This document shows, piece after piece, positions 37,601 through 50,395 of a stretch of DNA of 64,000 nucleotides. The translations under genes and the position numbers were made by a program. This stretch comes from Himantopus leucocephalus (lineage: Eukaryota; Chordata; Aves; Charadriiformes; Recurvirostridae). The notes under the pieces are model-generated. The model searched no databases. It saw only the letters and a program-made list of their open reading frames with translations, and was not told the DNA's origin. Position 1 is the stretch's first letter. Each line of letters starts with the position of its first letter. The stretch spans positions 11,146,788 to 11,210,787 of the forward strand of contig RSEF01000002.1 of NCBI GenBank assembly GCA_003993805.1. The letters are read 5' to 3'.

Positions 37601-40600
37601 AGTGATTGCTGGGTGTGCCATCACACATCTGCCTCAACCATGAGATGCAGGCAGCTTGACCCTTCCCATTGTTTCATTGCTAAATCACTAATTCATTATA
37701 CATTAAAATGTCAGACAAGATTTTGAAAGCCTTACTCACAAACATGAGCATTTACCCATACAAATAAGCTTCCTTACGCTGCAGGTGTGCTTCTATGCCC
37801 ATTGAATGAATGAGTATGACCTCTCAATCATGCTATTAAGAGGCAGATCTAGCTCTAATTTTGGTTTTATTCATTCCTTATTCTCCCAAGACTTCCAGAA
37901 AGTCATGTCTACAGGTGATTCTTCCTGAGACAGGCTGGAGGCATGCAGAAACACAGGCAAGTAGCTCAGCACTAAGGTACAAACCTCTCATGTAATCTTG
38001 CCAGTACACACATAAGGAAAAATGTGGTGGGTTCTTGGGCCAAATTTGTCCTTCACATCAGCTACAGGACAGATTTAACCGTAACCACCTACCACTTCTG
38101 AGTGCAATGCAGAGCACAATTTATGCTGCTTGACTCTAATTTGAAGAGAGGACGTAATCTTTTCTTCGGACTTTCTCAAAGTCTGAGGAAGCTTAGAATA
38201 ACTATAAGGTTAAAAACAGGGGGCAAAGCAATTATGGCTAACTTGCAGTCTCATAATTCTATGGAAGATCAAAGTAACCTATGTATTCCAGGAAAGACTA
38301 ATTCCCAGTGTAATGTTTCTTACCATTTCTGCAAATGTTACTCTGTCCTTGATTTAAATTAGATTTTTCTATGGGAATTATTCCTCCAGCATCTTATATT
38401 CACATGCATTTCTATCTCCCAGATATATATATTAATTCCAGCTGCATCAGTCCTATCTCTTCTTCATTTCCAAAAGGAAGTTGCTCTTGCTTACACAGAA
38501 GTAACTGTTTCTTTGGGAAACAGTCCTAGCTCAGCAGGTATTTTATTAGGAATATGGTGGGTTTTGACCAACTGAAGAGACGTTCCTTATAATGAACTCT
38601 ATTGCTGTAACTCATTCAAGATGATTCTGGAGATTTAAGAAGCTAAGAAACATCATCTTAGAGTAAAAAAACCTTCAAGATTTAATATGGTGCTTGATTA
38701 GTTTCAAAGATGTGATATGTTACCCATAAGAGCAAGAAACTCAACTGAATTCAGTAACCTAAGTAGACCTGCCTATCCACCTCAGGTGGTCTATAAAACA
38801 TCCCTCCTTTACAACCAGGCAACCAACAGCTGTGACTAAGGCTGAGATTACACACAGCGAAGCAATGACTAAAGAAATATACTTTTTGGAATGCAGACGA
38901 TGGCTATGGATCCATAGTGTTGAGGAACAAGTCAGTAACACTCTGTATCTAATATTGATCTTAGTTTATGACCTCAAGTAATTTGCAAGAGTATAGCTTG
39001 TAGCTCTCTGAGCTTCTTTGTTTGATTTTAAGGTCACAAGAAACTAAGCTAAAAAATCTTTAAAGGATTGTTTCAGTCATTAAAAAGATGGTACTTCTTT
39101 CCACAGCACATTTTGCTAGCCATGAGATTTACATATTGTACCAGCGTGTATGTCCCACTCAGATTTATTAGTGAAGGATGCTACATAAATTTGCTCTAGG
39201 AACTAAGCTGGAAAGTGGGCAGACTTCAGCCTTAATGCATTTAAACTCTTAAGTCTGACACTCCCTCTCTTTTCTACATTTGAGCAACTTGAACAACTTT
39301 ATTTTAATACAGTTTGCATACACGGCACATATTCACATGTCGTCATTTTAAGTACAGTTACATTTTGGCAGCAGGGTGATACAGAGAAAGAGATGCGATA
39401 AAAACAAAGAGTCCTTGGTTTGGCTCTAAATAACTGGCTAATGCTCAGATTTTATGTCCCCGTTTAACTTTCACTGGCTCGGAGTAACAGAGTGGGTCAA
39501 TTAATCCTCATAACAGGAAGTAATTGCATTGCTGTTCCAATCCAGTCTGCAGAGAAAAAAACACCATGCCATTTTCAAAGAAAGCAACTGCTCTACCAAG
39601 CCAGGGTCCCAGACAATTTATTTAGCGTCAATTTGTGACAGCCTCCAAGATCTGTGCTGCCACGTCTGTGCATTTAATGTCACGGACCTGGACATAATTG
39701 CTTGTCATGAGTGTTGCAAAGTCCATTAAAGACCTTGTTCCCCCGAGGAGGGAACCAAACCTGTGCCTGTGATCTGCGTGGCAAGGGCTTTGTCTGCATA
39801 GACCTGATGCAGCACTTGCACATTGTTTGTTCTATGGCCCCTCAGATATCACGAGATACTCCTGTCAGCTTAAGCAGCTGACAGATTTGTCCTGACGACT
39901 CGTTGAGGAGCATGCTCACACTGTGTGCAGGTATTTTATGATTCGTTATCTGTATTGCAAGAATGGTCCTCTGCATTATGTACTGCAAACTGTTTATACT
40001 CTGCTCTAAAGAAAAAGATTATTAGATAGGACCTTTCCTCATTAGTCTTCCCATTATGTTCACCACAATAGTATCTGAGGTCTATATCTAAAAAAGGAGG
40101 TGTGAACACACTAAGTGTGGTGGTGCCTGGCTTCTAGACAACTAACAGACTGAAGATGTTTCCTACCTGCAGGTAGGAGCTGGGTAACACCTGGGTACCT
40201 AGAACAGGAGGTACTGACACTAAGGTGAGATAAATGTGTAATTTAAAATTTTTTGCTCTTTCCTCAGATTATTGTGCCTTCTAGACCGCAGTCCCCTCTA
40301 AGCACTGCAAAAAGAAGATCATTACATACGCTTTTCTTTTTCAAAGAGGAGACAGTTCTCATTATAGCCAGTCATGCAATGTATGGAGCATTCGCCCAGG
40401 ATGTAGGTGACAGATTAAATTCCTTTCTCTTACTGTGGAAATGTCCCGCTAATTTCACATACATTCTCAGTTCTCCTTTGATGCAGTAAACATCCACGGA
40501 GAACAAATTTGGTGTGCTGCTTGCAAACTATCCATGTTTTCTGGTGTTACCTTCTTTTTCCCATGTAGACTTTGCACCTTGCCTTGTCTTCTCTGAAAGT

Positions 40601-43600
40601 ATGAAGTGTCTTTGCCATTACTTTGATGCTAGGAACCAGCAGCAGACACAAACATAAATCTTGGCAGAATTCATTTAGACAATGCTTTGTTCCATTTTCT
40701 GTTTTATAATTTAAATAAGCCATCTTTCACATATGTCTGTTGCTCTGCATGAAACTGTATATATGTGGGCCTGTGAGTAATGTCCCAGCACAATATAAGG
40801 CCCTAAGGTTTGTTTCTCAGTGTCTTTCCCTGTTACAGGCAAGAGTAGATGGTCACTGAGCAGCATTAGAGAAAGGAGACAGAAATTCCCATGACAGCTG
40901 CCTGCAGAGAGGAAAGACAGGGCCTGTGGCTGATGTTTTATCGATTGCAATGCAGACATACACTTTCCTATGAACTGATGCAGTGTCACTATAGAGCAAC
41001 ATGGGAGAGATTTTCTGCCGTGCTCTGATGCAGGCTCAGAAGGTACGATGGCCATCTACCAAGTACTGTGCTCTAGTGAGGATGCAACTGGAAAGCTGTC
41101 AGTGCAAAGTTTAGGCTATTACTTTTGAGGTATGCATGTAGGAAGGCTTTCACAATAGAAGTAAGAACATACAGTTGAAGGTGTATTTATTATGCATTCA
41201 TGTGTAAGTTTCCAGTGGGAGAGATTCACGTCCCTCCTGTACGACTGCGGAGTAGCTCCAGCAAAGGGCACGGTATTACTGCAGGTTAGGCACAGGCCCC
41301 CTTCCACAGATTCACCACTTCCATAAACATTTCACCTATGTAAAGAGTCTTATGTCCTTTGGCAGGGATAAGAGCTTTTGTTTGATGTGTGAAGCAGCAG
41401 CGAACAAGGCTGCTCAGGATTTGTCTCAATAAGAAGTCTTGGTTTTGATGTAACTTTAATTGATTGCCAGTTCCATCTAATTAGCCAGCAGTGTCACCAA
41501 CGCTTGCCCAGACAAGACTGAACTGGAGGAAAGCTGGTGTTTCTAACTCATCATTTGCAACTGTATGAGGAAAGATTCAGATGTCCTCTTATGAATATGA
41601 CTGACAAAGTTTAATAATTAATGTTTCCAAAAAAATGAGCTGGTGAGGCGGACAATACTCATTTCCTTCAATAAAAAATCAGCCTTTCTGGTATGAGCTA
41701 ATTCATAATCATCTGCCTTGAATTACAACACAACAAAAATTATTTCTTCCAGTCTTCTATGTAGAAATAGGAAAAGAAATAATTAGCGCAGGATGACACA
41801 ACTGCAGGGTGTCTTTAGTTCAACCATGTAGTCTGCTACACTAGCCACATGTGGAATTCAGTATTTTGATGACAAATGAGAGCACTTACTGCATTCCTCA
41901 TTGTATAAATGACTCTGCAGCCATTGGTAAATAGGGTTACGTAAAAGCCTGACTCATGGGATGCTGTATTAAAAAGAACAAATTGACGGGGAAGATCCCA
42001 TGAAAGGCTTCAACATTTCTGCAGATTGAATAAAATTATCAAGGAATTGCAATCACAAGTTTTGCTAGAATATTTTCCTTTTAATACTGAATGACAGATT
42101 CCCTTAAAGTAGCATGAAAGGACAAAATAAAAAGGAAAGGGTCTATTATCCTAAATTGATTCTTAAGGCATGAAACAGTTTAGGAAAAAAATAGGAGGAA
42201 AGGAAAAATTGGGCTGTCAGGCAAACAGTCTTCTCAATTTCCTAACTAGAAATTGTATGAAGAGTGATACACAAAAAGCTCTTAGACTGGCTCTCTAAAA
42301 TTATATGTCCAATTCTCATCCAGAGTGGTTCAGAAGAAAAGACTTTATGCAAAGCTGATACTGCTACTTGACAAATCCAAGATGTGAATGGGACACATCA
42401 TTGCTTTCTGAGTACTATGAAATGAAGGAGAAAAGCTACTGTTGGTGTTCCTGCTTCTTCTATTATCTTTTATAATGAAAGAATGATATCCTACTCAAAT
42501 ACACTTTAGTTCAATCACTGACGAATCAGGAGTCCCTCCCATACTCTCATCAAAGATTCTTGAACATCTGCAGAATCTGAGCTTTGATTTTTAAACAAAA
42601 TCATTTTTAGTCTCTGTGTTTGAAGAGAAAAAAAAACTTTCAAGTGTGAACTGAGTGCAAACTGGTGCTATTCTGTGCTATGAGCTGAGAGAGTAAATCA
42701 ATAGCGGTATGAAAGATGAACTCCCTCCCCATCTCCCACCTTTCATCTCACTAGGCTGAAGACTCTGAAGATTGCCTCTGAAGGTTGATTTTAGTGTCAA
42801 TGTTGTTATCAATTCATTTTTCTGACAAAGACTGTGAGGAACATGGAAATAGGGCTGAGCGATCCTTCTGGGTCACTGAATTGACTTCCCTGCCATGGCT
42901 GTACTGCTACATACAACTCTCCTCATAAATACATAGTACTCTTTTTTTTTTTAATCTAACTCTATTTTTTGGCCCCCGCTATTCTGATTAAAGGTTTCAT
43001 TGCCCCAGGGTAGCAGGTACTTTCTTCTAAAACCAAGACCAAATGTATTCATGATCAGTTTATACCAATTTGATCGCATGCCAGCATCACTCTTCAGTGT
43101 AAATAGCGCTTCTCCTTTCTTGATGTCAACCCCACAATGTATTTAACAGAAATTGTATCCTTCTCAGCCTTCATTTGCCAGACTAAACAAGTGAAGCTCT
43201 GTGAGTCTCCTCGAAGCTGGCCCCCACTTCCCTGATCCTGCTAGAATTGTACAGGCTATTTCCAACAAAGACTCACCAGCATATTGCATAAAGTGGCAAT
43301 AATATTTTCCTAGTTTTGTTGGGAAAAGCCTCCTGAGAGTCTTTCTTTTCTTAATTCTGGCAGGTTTGAGAATAAGAAGCTGATGAAAATTACCCACACT
43401 GACGAGGCTACTTAAAATACGCCTATGGGCACCCGGCTGATGGAGTGGCAACCCTTTCTACTGCCAAGTGAGAACTGGTGAGGCTGAGGTCCCCAGGCAT
43501 CTCAGCCCACACACAGTCTGAAAAGAAAAAGGGAAACAAGGAGCTTTAGTTATTATTTCTTAAGTAATTATTTTTGTAATATATTTTTTTTTTAAAGCCC

Positions 43601-46600
43601 AAATGCTCTTCTCATATTCCTTTTCCCTGCCCTGGTGCTTCACAACAGGAACCAGTAAGGAAAAACAGGAACTGGGCAGGGCAAGGAGAAAGCTGGGACA
43701 CGGTGACCTGGCGAGCCCGGCAGGGGGGAGAGAGAGCTGGCAGAGAGAGAGGTCCACCCCGAGGACGCTCCTTGTCCCAGTGGTGCAACTGCAGGGTGCT
43801 TCTGTCAGCCCAGTGCTGTACATCACCTATCCAAATGACTGCATTATGCCATCAATATTAGTTTCCCTGATGTCCCCACCATGATGGGAATTTTCAGAAA
43901 AGATACATTATAATAAAATGCAAATAGCATATTGTCTCTGAAAATGCCCATAGCTGAGTGGGCAGCGTAATGGTACTAATTCAAGCTTCTAAACAACATC
44001 TAATGCTATTGGTATTGTTCTGACACCCATAATTGATATTAATGGGTTGTACATTCAGTTTAGTTACTCCCTTCTAAAATATCACCTTGAAATTTTCCAC
44101 TGTTGATAGCACACAGCGGTGAGTCCCTTTCCAGAAGAGGTAATTGAAATGTGGCCAGAGACAGAGAAATGAAAAGCAGGAGAGATGGAGACAGAATGGC
44201 TATGGAAGAGTAGGGATCTCTCAGTTATGCAGATATAGGATAATGATTCGCTTTTGCTGTCAGCTTGGCCCAGGAGGAGAGCACTGGCCCTCTCACTAAG
44301 ATGAAGTTCCAATAGAAGAAAAAAGAACCAAGCGTGGTTGGTGCCCATTTCACGCAGACCTGACTGCAGTAATGTCCCTGTCAGGAGCTCTCATGCACCG
44401 CGCTGCTTGGAGCACCAAGTCACCACCAGAGAGAGCACTTCCAGATCTTTTGGTCAGACAACACAAAGCTTGGATCCAAGTACTGAGGTGAGAATTTACA
44501 CTTGCGATCCATGCAGACCTGCTTCACGAGCAAACAGTTTAAATATAACTGATGAGTAAAGCATGCCAGCCACTGGAGCGTGCTGACGGAGGTGCAACTC
44601 AAACTCCATTATGACCAAGTCCATAAAGACACCTTAGCCTGAATTTAAAAGCACTTAGATAAATCTTCCATCCTTATGTATGAATTCTAGATTAGGCTTA
44701 AAACACAAATTATGTGGTTTGATCTCTGAGAGTAAGGGCTCAGGACCTCTTTCCCAACGTTTCATATTGGTCTAGGGGCAGACAGAAGTATCAAGCCTTG
44801 ATCTTGGGGAAATGAGTGCTGGAAGCCAAGCCTAAGTAAAGAAATGGTTCCATTAAAATGTCTTCCCCAACCTTATGATGGAGCAAATTCACAAGCTTGC
44901 TTCCACAAGTTTTCCACAGTTGGTTTTTTCCCACTTTTTTGGCTGGATATTTATTTTCTCCACCTGTGCTAGCTTAAAACTGTAATTGCAAAGCTCAGAG
45001 TCTCCCAGTGCCTGCTTTCCATAACTGTTGACCCTATTGAGGACGACAAGGGAAACCAAGGGTTTGCGGTCCTCATATACCTCCTGGAATGTCTGATAGA
45101 GACACAGCACTCTGGAAAATTTGCTGATCACCTGTAATCTTCAAGAATCCCACACAAAAATAACCCTTGTAACCAGAAAAAAAAAGGAAAGATGCATGTT
45201 ATCTGAATGTAGTTCCAGTGTCCTCAGAACTAATTGCTTCAAGGCCCTGGAAGAATTCTGATGGAGTATACTAGTTGTTGAAATGTTTTCCCACTGCCCA
45301 GGAAATATGGTGCTGATTTTACTGGGCTTTGCATGTTAATTTTGTGCAGTATTATTGATAATACTCAGAAACCTCTCACTGTGTGGGTAGGATTAATGCA
45401 AGATGGTACTGATGCAAATATAGCTTGCTTGCTGAATGTAAGCTGGAAAATTGTTTCACATGTTCACTAAGCTATACCCTGTTAGGCACATATCGAAATG
45501 TGTTCAGAAGTTGATGTTATTTCTGTGCATCAAGAACATAAATTAGAATCCAGATTTCATAAAGACAGTAAAAGATGTATCTACCAGAATGGGAAAGAGT
45601 ATAGGTTAAGACACATAACTGAGTTTCCCCAGTTTAATGAGGCAACGCAGACCACTTGAGCCACTGCACCTAACCGTGAACATGCCCTTCACTTGTGGCA
45701 ATGTGAAGTAAAACACCATGCAGAACTGATTTGCAAGCTGGCAGGAGTGAGCACGTGCTCCATGACAGTGGCCCAGCTGATGTTCAGTAGTGGGTCCAAC
45801 CAGAAGTCACATTCTTCTCCGCAAGGTGGACACTTACCATTTTTCTGTTTTGGACTCAGCGAAAATAAGCTGCTACCGGCACCCTCAGGCTCCAATGCTG
45901 GGAAAGAAAGGAGCGCCTGGCACTGCTCACTGCAGGGCTGCCAGCCCCTGTGCTGGTAGCTCAGTTGTGTGTTTGAGACACGGATCTCCAAAGGTCTTTA
46001 AAGGTTGGTTTGATCTCTAGTGGTGCTGAATACAGCATCTTGCTGGGAATTTAATGGGATCCAGGAAAGCTCAGCACTCCTGGAAAACAGTCTGCTTGAA
46101 TCTATTGACGGTAAATATATTCATGCTTTTTTCCTTGTACTAATTATTTAAGATGTTGAGTCAGCATCTTAGTATCAGGGATAGTAAACAACCTTCTGAA
46201 AGCAGTTCTACCTCTGTCTGCACTAAATCAGTCACCCTTTACATGAAGTGATTAGGGCATATAAGCAGTAGAGACAAGAGTTAACTGACGCCACATAAAC
46301 CTTATCTAAAAGGATAATCACAGTCAGGCTACACTGATACCACTGTTTCCAGCTTATAAATGTAGCACTGGATATATCACGAGCTGTCGTTACCTTTTCA
46401 CTGGGGGATACAATGATTTTTGTTCTCCAAAGAGAGATGTGTAACTTGCTAGCTGCGTGCTCCTGTGGGTTTGGAAATACCCTGCAGTACCAGCAACCCC
46501 AGCTGCTGAAGCGTGCGCAGGTTTCAGGGCTTCCTCCCTGACCTTTTGCACATCACCAAGCATGGCTTGATTTTTGCAGGAAAAAAGTCATATTAAATAA

Positions 46601-47943
46601 TAGTCTACATCCACTTTTTGTAAGAGACCTGGCCAAGTATCAAGGTAATCGACATACTAAACTCTGTATTAAGGTTTGCGATGAGCACCATTCCATGTTC
46701 TCATTTTAACTGTTATCTTGTCTCTGTTTCCTGACCCTGCACCTCCTATGCTATCTCCCAACATGAACTGCACTGGGTAGGATTTCATTTACACTCGTTA
46801 AAGACAGAAACCAGAGGAGGGAAAGACACTGGACTCCTACAGACTTCAGTGGGGAGAGAAAGGAGACCCGAATTACTGTCTGCCCCAGAGAGGAGGGCTG
46901 CGGGTCAAGCCCAGGTGGGCTAAGGCAGAGTGCCCTGCTACAGGGACTGGGCACTGAGGGGCAGCTGGGGTTGAAACTCCCACTCCATTATGAGGGTAGG
47001 AAAGCAGCGAAAAGGTGTCTCCAACCTGCCTCTCAAGCCCCCCAGCAGAGAAAGCCAAGCGTAACAACTCTCATATATATTTACCATATAAAAACAACCA
47101 GAGGAAAAATGTTGTACCTTTTTTATCTTATATTGAAACAAAAAGGATATAAATCCAAGCCAAGCAAAAATCCCAGTAGTCATCTAGTTCATCATCTCGC
47201 AATATATAACTCCAGCTGAAAACAGTAGGTATTTACTCTGTCTCCCTAAGAAAAACTCAGGCCCTTAATATACTACCAATTACAGTTAGAATTATGTATT
47301 GATTATTTTAATGGCTTATTGACATGCTAGCATACTAAGTACCTTGTTTTATTAGCATCATATAAATCTGTATTAGAAAAAACATTATTGAATTTAACTC
47401 TTAATAACAATAATAATCTAGATTTTTGAAGGAAAGGCAAAACTGTCTATACGTCATTTCTACAATATAGCCACATAACAAGACACAATCCTAAAAGCAC
47501 ATGAAATTCTGATCGTAGAACTGATAGCAAAGTAATTCAAGAGTTTTTAAATGGCATTTTGTTCACAGTGGTAATTTACCCTTCATGTGATAGCCCTGTA
47601 ATAATCAATCATATCTGCATTGCACAGATAATTCTTTTCTCATGTATGCCTTTCCACAAATTTATCCACCATAATTGTGCCCCAGATACTACCTCTTTCC
47701 CTAAATTACACCATTTTTGAAGTAGTTTCCAAAAAAAAAAAGTAAAAATTCTCCATGAGTGGATACCCTGTAATGTACAAAATAAGGCTATTTCACCAAA
47801 GGGTACCCATTATGTACAACAACGGTGATTTGTTTTGCAACATGTATTTTATGCTTTCAAGCTACATAAAAAGCACTCTTGTCCTGTGGTAATTAAAAAC
47901 AAGACAACACAGACAAGTGCTTTTACTCCTCTTTCTGTAACAG
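34603..47943. other. Long non-coding stretch, AT-rich from about 37.6 kb
   Basis: No gene is recognised over 13 kb. From about 37.6 to 43.4 kb the sequence is AT-rich and almost free of identifiable repeats, as is common for conserved non-coding DNA near developmental genes, but conservation cannot be judged here. Exon-like spots: 40268-40488 (T-rich acceptor, 73 open codons then TAA) and 44370-44487 (CTGCAG acceptor, GAG|GTGAGA donor). Neither fits the main candidate chain. Confidence 0.35.
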
Positions 47944-48097
47944 AAACGAGCCTGAAGGGACAAAAGTTTGTTTCGTCCCTTTACGTGCCTGGAAAAATGA
48001 CAACTCAAATAATGAGGCAGGTGGTGAGCCATTCAGGTGTCACCAGCAAAGGGTGAACAGATGCCACCAGATCTTGCCATTAATACTGTCTGGGAAG
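47944..48097 (+). CDS. Putative exon C of the unrecognised gene (weak)
   Basis: Seen directly: a near-ideal acceptor (ttttactcctctttctgtaacag) and a near-ideal donor (GGGAAG|GTGAGT) bound 154 bases. One frame is open throughout with phase 2 in and 0 out, so it would follow exon B without a frameshift. It reads NEPEGTKVCFVPLRAWKNDN and ends ILPLILSGK. A second frame is open for 36 codons and then stops. The splice signals are much better than the coding evidence, because a 51-codon open frame is not rare by chance. It could equally be an exon of a non-coding RNA. Confidence 0.22.
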
Positions 48098-48633
48098 GTG
48101 AGTAAACAGCAGTTCCTAGGAGCAGGAGCATTTGACAGTCCTCGCTTGGTCCGAGCCTGAGAGCCAGCAGCTCCCCTGGTGCACACCTCCTCACCCACCA
48201 GCAGCAGCTCCTTCAACACCGGTCCTGAGGGACCAGCCTCCTCAGGGCCCATGGCTATCTCCCGCTTGCCACTTGAAGGTCCTAGACTATTCAGTTGTCA
48301 CAGCCCAGGCTGATCCCTCATCCAGACTGAGCAGAAGGTGCAAAAAAGCCCCAGGGGCTGGAGATGTGCCCTGCCCAAGGCTTTGTGTCAAAAAGCAGGG
48401 GCTCTTCAGAAGCAAAGCCACAAGGGCCACAAGGTCCCCAGCCTGGCAGCAGCAGCCCCGGGGCACAAGGGGGCTGTGGGAAACGGGGGTTATGAGTGGC
48501 AGCAAAGACGAAGAAATCTGGCTAAAGAGCTGACTGGAAAATGAAGTTGGGGATCTGGGAGAAACAAAACTGCCCATGAGTTATCTCTGGTGCATTCAGA
48601 AAACATAGTCTTTGATAAATTAATTAATATTGA
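48098..48633. other. Non-coding spacer
   Basis: A moderately GC-rich stretch with open frames on both strands (about 48132-48577), none resembling a known protein. Confidence 0.35.
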
Positions 48634-48945
48634 AGGAGGATGCAGCCAGACTCTTTTCAGTGGTTCCCAATGACAGGACGAGGGGCAATGGGCACAAGCT
48701 GGAACATAGGAGGTTCCGTTCAAATATACGGAAAAACTTCTTTACGGTCAGGGTGACAGAGCACTGGAACAGGCTGCCCAGGGAGGTTGTGGAGTCCCCT
48801 GCTCTGGAGATCTTCAAGTCTCGCCTGGATGCAGTCCTGAGTAATGTGCTCTAGGCAATCCTGCTTTGGCAGGGGAGTTGGACTAGATGATCTCTAGAGG
48901 TCCCTTCCAACTCTGAAAATTCCGTGATTCCGTGATTCCGTGAAA
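48634..48945 (+). mobile_element. Young-looking CR1 3' end with 8-bp repeats
   Basis: The ORF2 tail is open through to its stop at about 48854, with [20 protein letters not shown] and [20 protein letters not shown]. The 3' UTR is close to what I expect for intact CR1 ('ttggactagatgatctctag', 'aggtcccttccaactctgaa') and ends in three exact 'attccgtg' units at 48919-48942. This is one of the best-preserved copies in the window. It is heavily 5' truncated. Confidence 0.95.
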
Positions 48946-50280
48946 ACATTGCGTGAAAGAATTCACCAAATTCATATCATCTGTATTTTCATCCTGCAAA
49001 TGCACTCAAGCAAGATATCGACTGACTACTCCAGCTAAAGAGGCGATAATAACCGCTTCCCTTATATGTGTGAAATTGTGACATTGGGATTTTTTTTCAG
49101 ACAGGTTCCCAGAAAGCATTAGAAAGAATCTGGAGTCGCCTCACCTGTGTTGAATCAACATCACAGCTTGGAGAGAGGTGAAGCCTTGGAAAAACTGTGA
49201 ATCAAATACTTTCCTGCAATACAAACTTTTTTTTTTCCTCAGGAATTACATATAAGAAACCTGAGGATGCAATTTAACTCCAATGGGAAGAAATTTTTCT
49301 TATCAATAACAACAACGGTGACAAAACATTGGGACATTTGACAAACTATTTGTGCAAAGAAGGTTGGGGAAAATGAAGAAATTATTTGAATCCTTGCCCT
49401 GGGCAGATTTCATCTGAATAAATTATTTCAAGAGTCAATGACACAAAGTCTTCTCTATTATAGACAGTCACACTAATTAAATTGGTGTTACCATTCTTAT
49501 TTTGGATTAAGGATGTTTTATCTTTCCTAACTGATACAAGCTAACTGATATAACTCCAGTTTAATTTGAAATAGAAGTGGTTTAGATAGGTTTTATACCT
49601 AAAACTGCTTCAAAGCAGTCTGTAAGTTACTCCGGCATGCCCTGGAGACCTCACATCAAAATAAAGGTGTTCGTATACAGACTTGCGCCAAAAATATCCA
49701 GAGGTTTGAATTTCAGCCCATCTAGTTATTTCCCTTCTCATTGTCACCCAGACAAACCTGTGGCCGCGTACTCGTTTACGCTCAGTGGTTCGGCACTACG
49801 TACATCTGGTAACGTTGCAAGTTAAGGCAAGACTCCTCCTGAAGTGATGCAGGAGAGTTTTTTAAAGGTCAGTAAATAGATCAGTTAAAAATCAGACCAA
49901 GAAACAACAGAAACAGAGCAAGAAAAGAGAATGAAGCAAGATCAAAGCGTGTGACTGAAAGATTACTGCTTCTTGGGATGCAGTGTTGCCCTGCTTGGAG
50001 AAGCTCTCCTGCTTTCTCTGAAAGGTGAGGTTTAAATCCCAGAAAGTGAAATGCTCTCCCTCTTAATTATGGTGCAAAGGCATTTTTGTAAAATCTCAAG
50101 GACATTCTTCTTAAAACCAGAAGGAAATACTGGGAGCATTTTAATGCATAGAATTGCCATAGTTTTTAAAGAATATTGCTTTTTTATATTGCTAACAAAA
50201 TGTTTATCATTAGATAAACATGGTATCTGTGGCATTCATGGCATTTCCTAGAGAAATGCACAAGTACTATTAAATAACTG
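48946..50280. other. Non-coding, no repeat recognised
   Basis: AT-rich single-copy-looking DNA. A 41-base segment at 49984-50024 sits between a modest acceptor and an AAAG|GTGAGG donor, too short to call. Nothing else stands out. Confidence 0.4.
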
Positions 50281-50395
50281 GTCCTCACAACACCTGATGA
50301 GGTAAGTAAATATTATCCTGTTTCTACACAGCTAGAAGTTACCCCATTCTCTGGATGACGATGACTCAGAGAAATTAAGAGCTTTCACTGTCAGC
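50281..50395 (+). mobile_element. MIR/CORE-SINE remnant
   Basis: 'cctcacaacacctgatgagg', 'taagtaaatattatcctgtt', then 'gatgactcagagaaattaag' follow the MIR order (cctcacaacaaccctatgaggtaggtattatta...gaaactgaggcacagagaggttaag). The good-looking GAG|GTAAGT at 50300 is part of this element, not an exon end. Confidence 0.75.

Noticed and set aside
50300..50306. GAG|GTAAGT donor
   Set aside because: Lies inside a MIR remnant where the consensus itself contains gaggtag-like sequence; no exon before it.
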